From Rhodopseudomonas sp. P2A-2r (GTDB lineage: Bacteria > Pseudomonadota > Alphaproteobacteria > Rhizobiales > Xanthobacteraceae), in assembly GCF_026015985.1 (NCBI RefSeq), contig NZ_CP110389.1, forward strand, positions 4,496,001 to 4,560,000: DNA of 64,000 bases. The letters run 5' to 3'. A model generated the notes under the pieces. That model had not been told where the DNA came from. It saw only the letters and a list, made by a program, of their open reading frames with translations, and ran no database searches. This document shows positions 54,741 through 62,510 of this stretch, piece by piece; the stretch's first letter is position 1, and every line of letters starts with the position of its first letter. Position numbers and translations under genes: made by a program.

Positions 54741-55400
54741 GCGAGCCGACGTGTTCCAAACACGGGAGCGTTCGCTCGACGCGTATTATCTGTCCCTTGA
54801 GGGCCTGTGGAGCAGTGGCTGTCGCAACGGCGCCGAACTCTGGCGTCGCTTGCAAGTGCAGGGGTTCCGGGGATCCCTCCGTACGGTTGGCGAGTGGACA
54901 ACACGTCGACGTCGGTCGGAAGCGGTCAGCAAACAACAGCTGCAAAGGGTGCCCTCCGCCAGAACTATCGCCGGTCTTATGACGATTAAGCGAGATTGCA
55001 TGACCAAGGCTGATGCTCTGGTCATTGCCGCCATCGAGGCTGGCGTGCCGTCCCTTGTTGAGGCCCGCACGCTCATCGACCAGTTCCACGATATGATCCG
55101 AAAAAAGGACGAGGCCAAACTCGATGCCTGGATCGCGAACGCAAAAGCAGGCCTCGTCTCATCCTTCGCGACGGGCGTCCTCAAGGATATCGCTGCCGTG
55201 CGCGCTGCAATCACGCACCCTTGGTCAAACGGCCAAGTCGAGGGACAGATTACGAAACTTAAACTTGTCAAACGACAAATGTATGGGCGCGCAAAAATTG
55301 ACCTTCTCGAAGCACGATTGCTCGGTGCAGCATGATCTGCATGCCGTCATCAAACATGCGTCAGAGCCAAAGTTCGGAGCCGATCCACAGATAAGACAAT
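54736..55400 (+). mobile_element. ISL3-family insertion sequence fragment (3' part of transposase)
   Basis: The plus strand encodes about 200 residues of the C-terminal part of an ISL3-type transposase: RERSLDAYYLSLEGLWSSG, ELWRRLQVQGFRGSLRTVGE, then MTKADALVIAAIEAGVPSLV and the terminal domain HPWSNGQVEGQITKLKLVKR, MYGRAKIDLLEARLLG, ending at 55335. The zinc-finger N-terminus and the first catalytic aspartates are missing, so it is inactive. The right end probably lies near 55400; the left end is truncated within GTA gene g11. Confidence 0.8.
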
Positions 55401-55530
55401 GAATCAACGATCGTGATCGACTTCAACCGGAGTTTTTCAACACAATCCGCCACAAGCGGTCATCCTGAGCCGGATAGGATCTCAACTAAACAAGCAAGAT
55501 GTCGTAAGCGCGACTGGATGGCAACCAGCA

Positions 55531-56305
55531 TCACCGGTTGTCGCTACCCGGATGAGGCAGACTGTCGAGAGCCGCCTTCAACCCAACGCCGCTGATACCT
55601 ACCTTCAGCATGTTGACGACCAGCGAGGTGGCCATATCGGCAGCATCTGCAATGGCAAGGCCACCGTCGCGGACGTTGGAGATACAGTTGCGCTTGGAAT
55701 CCGGCGTGCCGGATTTGGGCGCATGAGTCAGGTAGATGCCGAGGCTGTCGGCCGCCGAAAGGCCGGGGCGTTCACCGATGACCGTGATTGACACCTTTGC
55801 CCTCATGGTCGCCGCGATGGGATCGCCGATGGCCACCCGCGCCTGCGATGCCAGAACGATGGGGGCAATGGCGAGCTGACGCTCCGACAGACGTGCGACG
55901 ATCGCCTTCGTCAGCGGCACCGCATTGATATCGATCGCGCTGGCGGACAGGCCGTCGGCGAGGATGATCGCGACATCGCAGTCGGGCCTCATGCCCGTCA
56001 GCCGTTCCGCGGCCTCAGCTGCGAGCATCCGCCCGAGGTCGGGACGACGGACATAGGTTGCACGATCGCCCGCCTGGCTCGCGACCTCGACGATCCCTAG
56101 TCCGAGATCGTTGAGGCCGGCTTCGACAGACGCCCAATCGACACGCGACCACACAGCCTGCCGCGCACGCGCGTGATCGAGCAGAAAAGACTGTGCCGCG
56201 CGGGTCGGCATGCCCGCCCCAGAATCTCCCGAGCATGACCCGTGCGTCGGTCATCTGGCTGAGATCGCGCGGCAGCGGTGAGGTTCGCTCCGGCCCCTTG
56301 GTCAT
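55531..56305 (-). pseudogene. eutC: Ethanolamine ammonia-lyase small subunit EutC, frameshifted
   Basis: EutC is the small subunit of the adenosylcobalamin-dependent lyase that splits ethanolamine into acetaldehyde and ammonia. The N-terminus (MTKGPERTSPLPRDLSQMTD, ARVMLGR) and the rest (MPTRAAQSFLLDHARARQAV, DVAIILADGLSASAID, ISVITVIGERPGLS-type residues, YLTHAPKSGTPDSKRNCISN) lie in two frames. The break is at about 56220-56224, where AGATTCTGG would read correctly as AGATCTGG. Restored length is about 257 residues, normal for the family. A shorter product could start at 56211. It is last in the operon and follows eutB. Confidence 0.85.
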
Positions 56306-56306
56306 G

Positions 56307-57698
56307 TCAGATCCCCAGCAACCTGGTATTCGCCATGTAGTCGGTCAGTTCCGGTGGCGCGTCGAGCAGACGGCCCTTGTCGTCGGTCAGGCCTACCTCG
56401 ACAAGCCACCGCTCGAACTCCGGCGCTGGCGGACGCTTTAAGGTCTCGCGGCAATAGACCGCGTCGTGATGCGCAAGCGACTGATAGTTCAGCATCACAT
56501 CGTCGGCGCCGGGCACTGTGATGACGAAATTGACATTGGCGGCACAGAGCAGCGTCAGCAGCACATCCATATCTTCCTGGTCCGCATCCGCATGATTGGT
56601 GTAGCAGACGTCGACGCCCATCGGCAGGCCCAGCAGCTTGCCGCAGAAATGATCCTCGAGCCCGGCGCGGATGATCTGCTTTCCATTGAAGAGATATTCC
56701 GGGCCGATGAAGCCGACAACAGTGTTGACGAGCAGCGGATCGAATTCGCGCGCGACGGCATAGGCGCGCACCTCCATCGTCTGCTGGTCGACACTGAAAT
56801 GCGCGTCGGCCGACAGGGCCGCGCCCTGCCCCGTCTCGAAATACATCAGGTTAGCGTCCGCCGGACCGCGTTTGAGGGCGCGAACCGCCTCATGGGCTTC
56901 GCGCAACAGTGACAGACTCACGCCGAAGCCGTCGTTCGCCTTTTGCGAACCGGCGACCGATTGAAACACGAGATCCACCGGCGCCTTCACGGCCATTGCC
57001 TTCATTGCCGTCGTCACGTGGCCAAGGCAGCAGGTTTGCGTCGGAATTGCCAAGCGCGTGCGCAATTCGTCCAGCAACGCGACGATGCGGACATAGTCAT
57101 CTACGGTGTCGGTGGCCGGATTGACCCCGATCACGGCATCGCCTGATCCCATCAACAGCCCGTCAAGCGCCGATGCAGCGATGCCGTAGGAGTCATCGAC
57201 GGGATGGTTGGGCTGATTGCGCGTGGACAGCCGCCCTTTCAACCCGATGGTCGAGCGGAATTTGGTGACGACCTCGCGCTTCGAGGCGACCGAAATCAGA
57301 TCCTGCAGGCGCATGATCTTGGACACCGCCGCGACCATTTCCGGCGTCAGTCCGGGCGTCAGATCTTCGAGCTGGTGCTGAGCCGTCTCGGGGGCAAGCA
57401 ACCACTCCCGGAACTCGCCGACGGTGAGCGACGATACGGCCGCGAAGGCTGCCGGATCGTGCCGGTCCTGAATCAGGCGCGACACCTCATCGGTTTCCGA
57501 CGGGATCAACTCTTCGGTCAGGAATGTCTTGAGCGGCAGATCGGCCAGCGCGATCTGAGCCGCCAGCCGCTCCACCGGCCCGTCCGCGGCAATGCCGGCG
57601 AGCTGATCGCCCGATCGCTCGGGCGTCGCCTTGGCCATCAGGTCCTTCAGATCGTCGAAGCAGAAGACGGTGCCTTCGATTGTGGTTTTGTAAGGCAT
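56307..57698 (-). CDS. eutB: Ethanolamine ammonia-lyase large subunit EutB
   Basis: EutB carries the active site of ethanolamine ammonia-lyase and binds ethanolamine and adenosylcobalamin. The 463-residue length is normal. Conserved stretches are VASKREVVTKFRSTIGLKGR, TRNQPNHPVDDSYGIAASAL, VIGVNPATDTVDDYVRI, TCCLGHVTTAMKAM, FQSVAGSQKANDGFGVSL, MYFETGQGAALSADAHFSVD and CYTNHADADQEDMDVLL. The start is ATG 57698; a GTG two codons upstream is also possible. No carboxysome-type shell or EutA reactivase gene is adjacent, so catabolism would be cytosolic. Confidence 0.95.
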   Translation of the reverse strand: MPYKTTIEGTVFCFDDLKDLMAKATPERSGDQLAGIAADGPVERLAAQIALADLPLKTFLTEELIPSETDEVSRLIQDRHDPAAFAAVSSLTVGEFREWLLAPETAQHQLEDLTPGLTPEMVAAVSKIMRLQDLISVASKREVVTKFRSTIGLKGRLSTRNQPNHPVDDSYGIAASALDGLLMGSGDAVIGVNPATDTVDDYVRIVALLDELRTRLAIPTQTCCLGHVTTAMKAMAVKAPVDLVFQSVAGSQKANDGFGVSLSLLREAHEAVRALKRGPADANLMYFETGQGAALSADAHFSVDQQTMEVRAYAVAREFDPLLVNTVVGFIGPEYLFNGKQIIRAGLEDHFCGKLLGLPMGVDVCYTNHADADQEDMDVLLTLLCAANVNFVITVPGADDVMLNYQSLAHHDAVYCRETLKRPPAPEFERWLVEVGLTDDKGRLLDAPPELTDYMANTRLLGI

Positions 57699-57707
57699 TT
57701 TCACTCG

Positions 57708-58495
57708 TTACCGCTGGATGAAGGCCAGCGCTTCTGCATGCAGCGCGGGCGTGGCACTTGCCAGCACGCGTCCGTCCGAACGGAGCGACAGTGGACGCCC
57801 TTCCCAATCGCTGATGCAACCACCAGCGCCCTGCACCACCGGAACCAGCGCCATGTAGTCATACGGGTGCAACCCCGTTTCCAGAACGATGTCGCAATGC
57901 CCGGAGGCAAGCAGGCCATAGATGTAACAATCTCCGCCGAAGCGGCGAAGTCTCGCACTCCTCGACAGCCGCTCGAACGTCTCGGCTTCCCCGTCGATGA
58001 ACATGTCCGGCGACGTGGTGTAGAAGCGCGCATCTGCGACGCGCCCACAGGCGCTCGTCCGTGCTAACGTGCTCTTGTACATGGTGCGGCCCGGCCCGGC
58101 ACTCCACCGCTCCCCCGTAAAGGGAATATCGATCACTCCGCAGAACGGCTTCTCTTCATAGGAGAGCGCAATCAACGTGCCGAACAGGGGAAGCCGGTGA
58201 TAAAACTCTTTGTTCCGTCGATCGGGTCGATGATCCAGTTGAAGGCGCCGCGCGGCTTGCCGCCGGTTTCCTCGCCAATAATGCCGTGATCCGGAAAGCG
58301 CTGCTGGATCCTTTCTTTCAGATGCAGTTCCGCCGCGCGATCGGCGACCGTTACCGGACTGTCATCGGGCTTGGAGATGACATCCAGCGGGCTGCGAAAA
58401 TGCGACAGCAGGAGCGGTCGCACCGAATCCGCGAGTTCGGCGGCAAAAACGAGATAGGCGACGGCCTCGTCTGCTAGGACAGCGTCTTCGAACAT
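57708..58495 (-). pseudogene. Inositol-monophosphatase-family phosphatase, frameshifted
   Basis: A Mg-dependent phosphatase of the IMPase/histidinol-phosphatase group, about 262 residues when joined. The first half has KPDDSPVTVADRAAELHLKE, IIGEETGG and WIIDPIDGTKSFITGFP. The second half (LIALSYEEKPFCGVIDIPF, CYIYGLLASGHCDIVLETGL, YDYMALVPVVQGAGGCISDW) is in another frame. The break is the four-base run 58187-58190 (C on the coding strand); a fifth C restores FPLFGTLIALS. The start at 58495 overlaps the preceding kinase stop (TGATG). It probably dephosphorylates a product of the neighbouring kinases or a phospho-ester substrate, which is inferred only. Confidence 0.83.
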
Positions 58496-59430
58496 CAAAG
58501 TGCCTTCAGAAACGATGGCCATCGTGGATCCTGGATGATGGAGCGGGCCCGCATATGCTTCCATATCCCGTATTTGTAGAAATCGAAATCCAGCGTCGAG
58601 ACCCTGTTCTGCACCATCGCCCAGGTGCTCCATTTGATATCTGCGAGCGCCTTGTGAATCATGAAGCGTGCGTGCAGTTGCCGATCGAAACGGCCAAAAT
58701 ACGCTTCGATGATTTCCTGTTCGATATTCTCCGGGAAGAAGTGCTCGCTGCTCCAGATCGCAAGATCGTAAAGCCGTTCATTGTTGGAGGCATATTCGAA
58801 GTCGATGAGCTTCACCGAGCTGTCATCGCCCACCAGGAAGTTTCCTGGCATGGGGTCGTTGAAACACGGAACGAGATCCAGCCCCGACGCCTCCAATGCC
58901 GCGCGCGCCTGCCGATACTGCCGATACAGCCAGGCATGATCCTCCGGCCAGTGGCCGCCGAGCGGCCTGACCTGGTCATAGTGCTCGTCGATCATGTCGA
59001 ACACGGTCTTTGTCAGTGGGAGCGGTTGAGCCTGATGGAAGCGGCGATAGATCTGCACCACGTTGGTGCGAAAACCCTGATCTACGGCATCGCGATGGGT
59101 CGATGCGCGGCGATCATCGAGGAATTCCGACACTTCGATATCCAAATGATCGAGATAACCGAAGGTACGCGGCCCGATATCGATCGCCTCCGCCTGCTTG
59201 CTCGCTGCCCGCGCGGCATTGCGATCTATGAACATCTCCGTGCCGCGGCCGGGAATCTTGACGAAATAGCCGACCGCATCGCCCTCGACCCTGACGCGGA
59301 AATTAGTGTTACTGATGCCACCGGAGACCGGCGCATAGGACAGGCGGCGCCCCTTCCAGGGCGCGACCTGCACGATGGCCGCTTCGAGCGACCGTTCGGC
59401 ATCCGACGTGCCATTGCCTATGTCCATCAT
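58495..59430 (-). CDS. Choline/ethanolamine-kinase-like phosphotransferase
   Basis: A 311-residue protein of the APH/choline-kinase superfamily. It shows the nucleotide-binding start (LSYAPVSGGISNTNFRV), the Brenner-type catalytic motif CFNDPMPGNFLV and the metal-binding LIDFEYASNN, which is characteristic of choline/ethanolamine kinases rather than antibiotic kinases. ATG 59430 is the first start near the conserved region. Its stop overlaps the IMPase start. Together with the second kinase gene it forms a paralogous pair. Confidence 0.82.
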   Translation of the reverse strand: MMDIGNGTSDAERSLEAAIVQVAPWKGRRLSYAPVSGGISNTNFRVRVEGDAVGYFVKIPGRGTEMFIDRNAARAASKQAEAIDIGPRTFGYLDHLDIEVSEFLDDRRASTHRDAVDQGFRTNVVQIYRRFHQAQPLPLTKTVFDMIDEHYDQVRPLGGHWPEDHAWLYRQYRQARAALEASGLDLVPCFNDPMPGNFLVGDDSSVKLIDFEYASNNERLYDLAIWSSEHFFPENIEQEIIEAYFGRFDRQLHARFMIHKALADIKWSTWAMVQNRVSTLDFDFYKYGIWKHMRARSIIQDPRWPSFLKAL

Positions 59431-59444
59431 AGTATTCGTCCCGC

Positions 59445-60410
59445 CTAGAGAGATCGCAGACGCTGCTCGAAACCGGGGTTCCCCAGCAGCATCCGGCAGC
59501 GCAGAAAACGCCAGCCCGCATATTTCAGGAATTCGACGCTGCGCAGCGGCGATCGCGCATGCTGCAGCAGGCTGCGCAGTGCCCAGTACAGGTCGTCGGC
59601 AGCAGCATAGATCCGGCAACGGCTGAAGGTTGTTTCGCTGAAATGCCCATCATGCATTTCCAGCAGCGGCTTCATCTGGCTCTCGAACTGATAGAGTTCG
59701 TTCATCTGAGCGCCAAGCTGATAGTAGGGATCCATATCCGCCGCCATGTCGAAATCCACCAGCATGACCGCCCCTTCCGGTCCGAACATCACGTTGGAGG
59801 AATGCGGATCGCCATGCGCGGGCTTGTAGGTGACGCCCGCCGCGGAGATCGCCTCGCGCATCGCCGCCATCCATTCCAGCATCCAGTCTGCGTCCGCGGG
59901 CAGGGTCTCACCGCTCTGCGCGACGAGCGTCTTCAGCCCGTCGATGCCGTCGAACACCGACCACGACCGCGCGAACGGCGCGCCCGCCGCTATGGTTTTC
60001 TGCATGTCTATCAACCGGCTCACCATCGGCGGCTGCATCAAATCGTCGATCTTGGCCCCACGCCATCCGTTTCCGAGCCGCGCGAACAGCACAGCGCGCT
60101 GCTCGGCTGCCCGTCCCACAGGTCGCGGCGAGAACGCGAGATCGTTGAGCCTGCCGGCGGCGGCGAACGAAACATCGTCATCGACCAGCTCAGCCACTTC
60201 GTCATTTGCCAGGCGCAGGAAGTAGCTCGGCTCTGCCCCGCCGATCGCAACATCGAACGACTGCGATTCGACGGCCTGGTAGGACGGCGACGCCACCGGC
60301 GACGTGCAGGCGGCATAAGTCACCCGCGATGCATCGAGCATCGGCAGGCTCAAGATCGCGCGCTCCGCGCGGTGCTCGGTTGGTGAAGCGGGATTTCCAA
60401 GCGCCTTCAT
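59445..60410 (-). CDS. APH/choline-kinase-superfamily phosphotransferase (second paralogue)
   Basis: A 321-residue kinase-fold protein. The catalytic loop PAHGDPHSSNVMF and the metal motif VMLVDFDMAADMDPYYQLG are intact. The N-terminal lobe is divergent (SFDVAIGGAEPSYFLRLAND), and the usual glycine-rich loop is weak. It differs enough from the neighbour at 58495 to suggest a different substrate. It lies one base after the M20 hydrolase gene and 14 bases before the next kinase gene, all on one strand. Confidence 0.78.
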   Translation of the reverse strand: MKALGNPASPTEHRAERAILSLPMLDASRVTYAACTSPVASPSYQAVESQSFDVAIGGAEPSYFLRLANDEVAELVDDDVSFAAAGRLNDLAFSPRPVGRAAEQRAVLFARLGNGWRGAKIDDLMQPPMVSRLIDMQKTIAAGAPFARSWSVFDGIDGLKTLVAQSGETLPADADWMLEWMAAMREAISAAGVTYKPAHGDPHSSNVMFGPEGAVMLVDFDMAADMDPYYQLGAQMNELYQFESQMKPLLEMHDGHFSETTFSRCRIYAAADDLYWALRSLLQHARSPLRSVEFLKYAGWRFLRCRMLLGNPGFEQRLRSL

Positions 60411-60411
60411 A

Positions 60412-61698
60412 TTATGCCCCGTCCGTGTTGCCGAAGCTTTGCAGACCCTTGCAGGCTACCTCGTAGAGCATGTCCGCCAGGACCTGCGTACCGAAGGCTT
60501 GATCCGCGGCGCTGGTGAATTCGGTGGGATGATGAATAACGCCATCGCGCGAGCGCACGGCCATCACGATGGACGGGCAGACCGCCGACAGCGCGACCGC
60601 ATCGTGACCGCCGATCGTATCCAGCGAGCGGGCAGTCTCTCCGTATGTCGCGGCGGCTCGCTCGGCCAGCGCGATCAGTCCCGGATCGAAACGGCCGGCG
60701 TTGCGACGATCAATCGCGCGGACTTCGTAGGCGACGCTGGCATTCGCTGCCGCCACCTCGATCCGGACCAGCATCTTGGCTTCGGCCTCGGCAAGAATCT
60801 CGGGCGAACCAGAGCGCAGCTCGATGAACAGAACGGCCTCCGAAGGCACGGTGTTCGGTGAATTTGGGAATACTTCGAGCCGCCCAACGGACGTGTGCAC
60901 ATCAAGACCGTGCTCGCGCGAAATCTGCTTGAGGTCGGAGATGAGATAGGCGGCGGCGAGCACGGCGTCCTTGCGTTCCGCCATCGGCGTCGCGCCCGTG
61001 TGAGCCTGCCGGCCGAGAAATGCGAGGCGATATTTTGTGGCGCCCCAGAACCGCGTAAAGACGCCGAACTTCTCTCCGGACTGGAATAACGCCTTGTCGC
61101 CCTCGATGTGAAGTTCGATCAACGCGCTGGGCACGGCAACCTTGCTCGTGCCCGCATATCCGATCTGCGCGAGCGACTGCCGCACCGAGATCCCCTCGCC
61201 ATCGACGCGGTCGAGCGCCCAGTCGAGTTCGGCCGCCCCGGCGAACACGCTGCTGCCAAGCAGGCTCGGCTGGAATCGCGCGCCCTCTTCATTGGTCCAG
61301 TTCACCACCTGAAAATTGCAGAACGAGGGCTTGTTCTCGGCCTTGAGACGCTGTGACACAGCAAGAACGGCCTCGCAGGCCGATACTACGCCGAGTGCGC
61401 CGTCGAACCTACCGCCATTGGGCTGGCTGTCGATATGCGACCCCACCATGACCACCGGGGCGTTGGCGCCAGCCAGCGCCATGCTGCCGAACTGGTTGCC
61501 GATCGCGTCGACATCCTGGGTGAAGCCGTGAGCGGCAAACCAGCCCGCAAGCCAATCTCGCGCCTTGCCATCTTCTTTCGACAATGTCAGCCGCGTCATG
61601 GCGCCGTCGGGTCCACCGCCGAAGACCGACAGTTCGTCCATCATCGCCTGCAGACGGGCTTCGTCGATCGTTGCGCGATCAGAGAGGGTATCAGGCAT
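60412..61698 (-). CDS. M20-family Zn-dependent amidohydrolase (allantoate/carbamoyl-amino-acid hydrolase type)
   Basis: A 428-residue M20 hydrolase. The metal-binding motifs are clear: MVGSHIDSQPNGGRFDGALG, VVNWTNEEGARFQPSLLGSSVF, ELHIEGDKAL and the dimerisation-domain part GRQAHTGATPMAERKDAV. A C-terminal histidine (VIHHPTEFTSAADQ) completes the site. Family members hydrolyse allantoate, ureidoglycine, beta-ureidopropionate or N-carbamoyl amino acids. In this operon it may remove an acyl or carbamoyl group from an amino-alcohol substrate, which is speculation. Its start overlaps the DeoR stop. Confidence 0.88.
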   Translation of the reverse strand: MPDTLSDRATIDEARLQAMMDELSVFGGGPDGAMTRLTLSKEDGKARDWLAGWFAAHGFTQDVDAIGNQFGSMALAGANAPVVMVGSHIDSQPNGGRFDGALGVVSACEAVLAVSQRLKAENKPSFCNFQVVNWTNEEGARFQPSLLGSSVFAGAAELDWALDRVDGEGISVRQSLAQIGYAGTSKVAVPSALIELHIEGDKALFQSGEKFGVFTRFWGATKYRLAFLGRQAHTGATPMAERKDAVLAAAYLISDLKQISREHGLDVHTSVGRLEVFPNSPNTVPSEAVLFIELRSGSPEILAEAEAKMLVRIEVAAANASVAYEVRAIDRRNAGRFDPGLIALAERAAATYGETARSLDTIGGHDAVALSAVCPSIVMAVRSRDGVIHHPTEFTSAADQAFGTQVLADMLYEVACKGLQSFGNTDGA

Positions 61699-62452
61699 AG
61701 ATGATGTCCACTTTGGATTTCAGGAATTGGCTGGCGAAGTCCTTGGTCAGCGGCGCCCCGGTGACCACGGCGTGCACATCAGGCAAGCCGAATGTGTGGA
61801 TCGAACCGATGCGCCCGAATTTCGAGCTGTCGGCAACAATGATGGCGCGCTTGGCCTGTGTTCGTGCGATCCTGCGTATGATCGCCTCGTCCTCGCCATA
61901 GTCCATGAAGCCGCGCTCGGCATGCACAGCACTAATGGCGATGATCGCGAGATCGAAGAAGTGGTCCTTCATCGCGGCAACCGTTTCCGGCCCGAAGGTC
62001 GCCTGATACTCAGGCCGCAGCCGGCCACCGAGCACGCGCACACTGGGCGCCGGCTCCCGGTAGAAGTGGGATGCGACAGCCAGTGAATTGCTCACGATGG
62101 TGAGATCCTTGCGTCCCTCGATATAGCGCAAGCAGGCAAGCGCCGTCGTTCCCTCGTCGATGAAGACCTTCATGCCGTGGTCGACCAGCGCCGCGGCGGC
62201 TTCGCCGATGCGCGCCTTTTCCTTGGCGCCGACGCGCAGACGTTCCGCAAACGGCTGGTCGCTTTCCTGCCGATCGATGACGGCGCCACCGTAAACCCGG
62301 CGCGCAAACCCCTGCGTCTCGAGCTCCCTGAGATCCCGCCTGATCGACTCATGGCTGACGCCGAGCTGATCGACGAGATCCTTGACGTGAACCCGTTGCG
62401 TATGACGCAGCATATCGCGGATCAATTCCAGGCGATGCTCCGTGAAACTCAT
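61691..62452 (-). CDS. DeoR/GlpR-family transcriptional regulator
   Basis: A 253-residue regulator with an N-terminal helix-turn-helix (RVHVKDLVDQLGVSHESIRRDL, ARRVYGGAV) and a C-terminal sugar-phosphate-isomerase-like sensor (FIDEGTTALACLRYIEG, IVSNSLAVASHF, IIAISAVHAERGFMDYGEDE, KRAIIVADSSKFGR). Members sense phosphorylated intermediates, which fits an operon with two kinases and a phosphatase. It precedes the M20 gene, overlapping it by eight bases. Confidence 0.92.
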   Translation of the reverse strand: MSFTEHRLELIRDMLRHTQRVHVKDLVDQLGVSHESIRRDLRELETQGFARRVYGGAVIDRQESDQPFAERLRVGAKEKARIGEAAAALVDHGMKVFIDEGTTALACLRYIEGRKDLTIVSNSLAVASHFYREPAPSVRVLGGRLRPEYQATFGPETVAAMKDHFFDLAIIAISAVHAERGFMDYGEDEAIIRRIARTQAKRAIIVADSSKFGRIGSIHTFGLPDVHAVVTGAPLTKDFASQFLKSKVDIIYA

Positions 62453-62510
62453 GAACGTTCCTCGACTTCAACGGCTTTTGCAGGCTCTTGGCGCATATTT
62501 TTATGCATGA

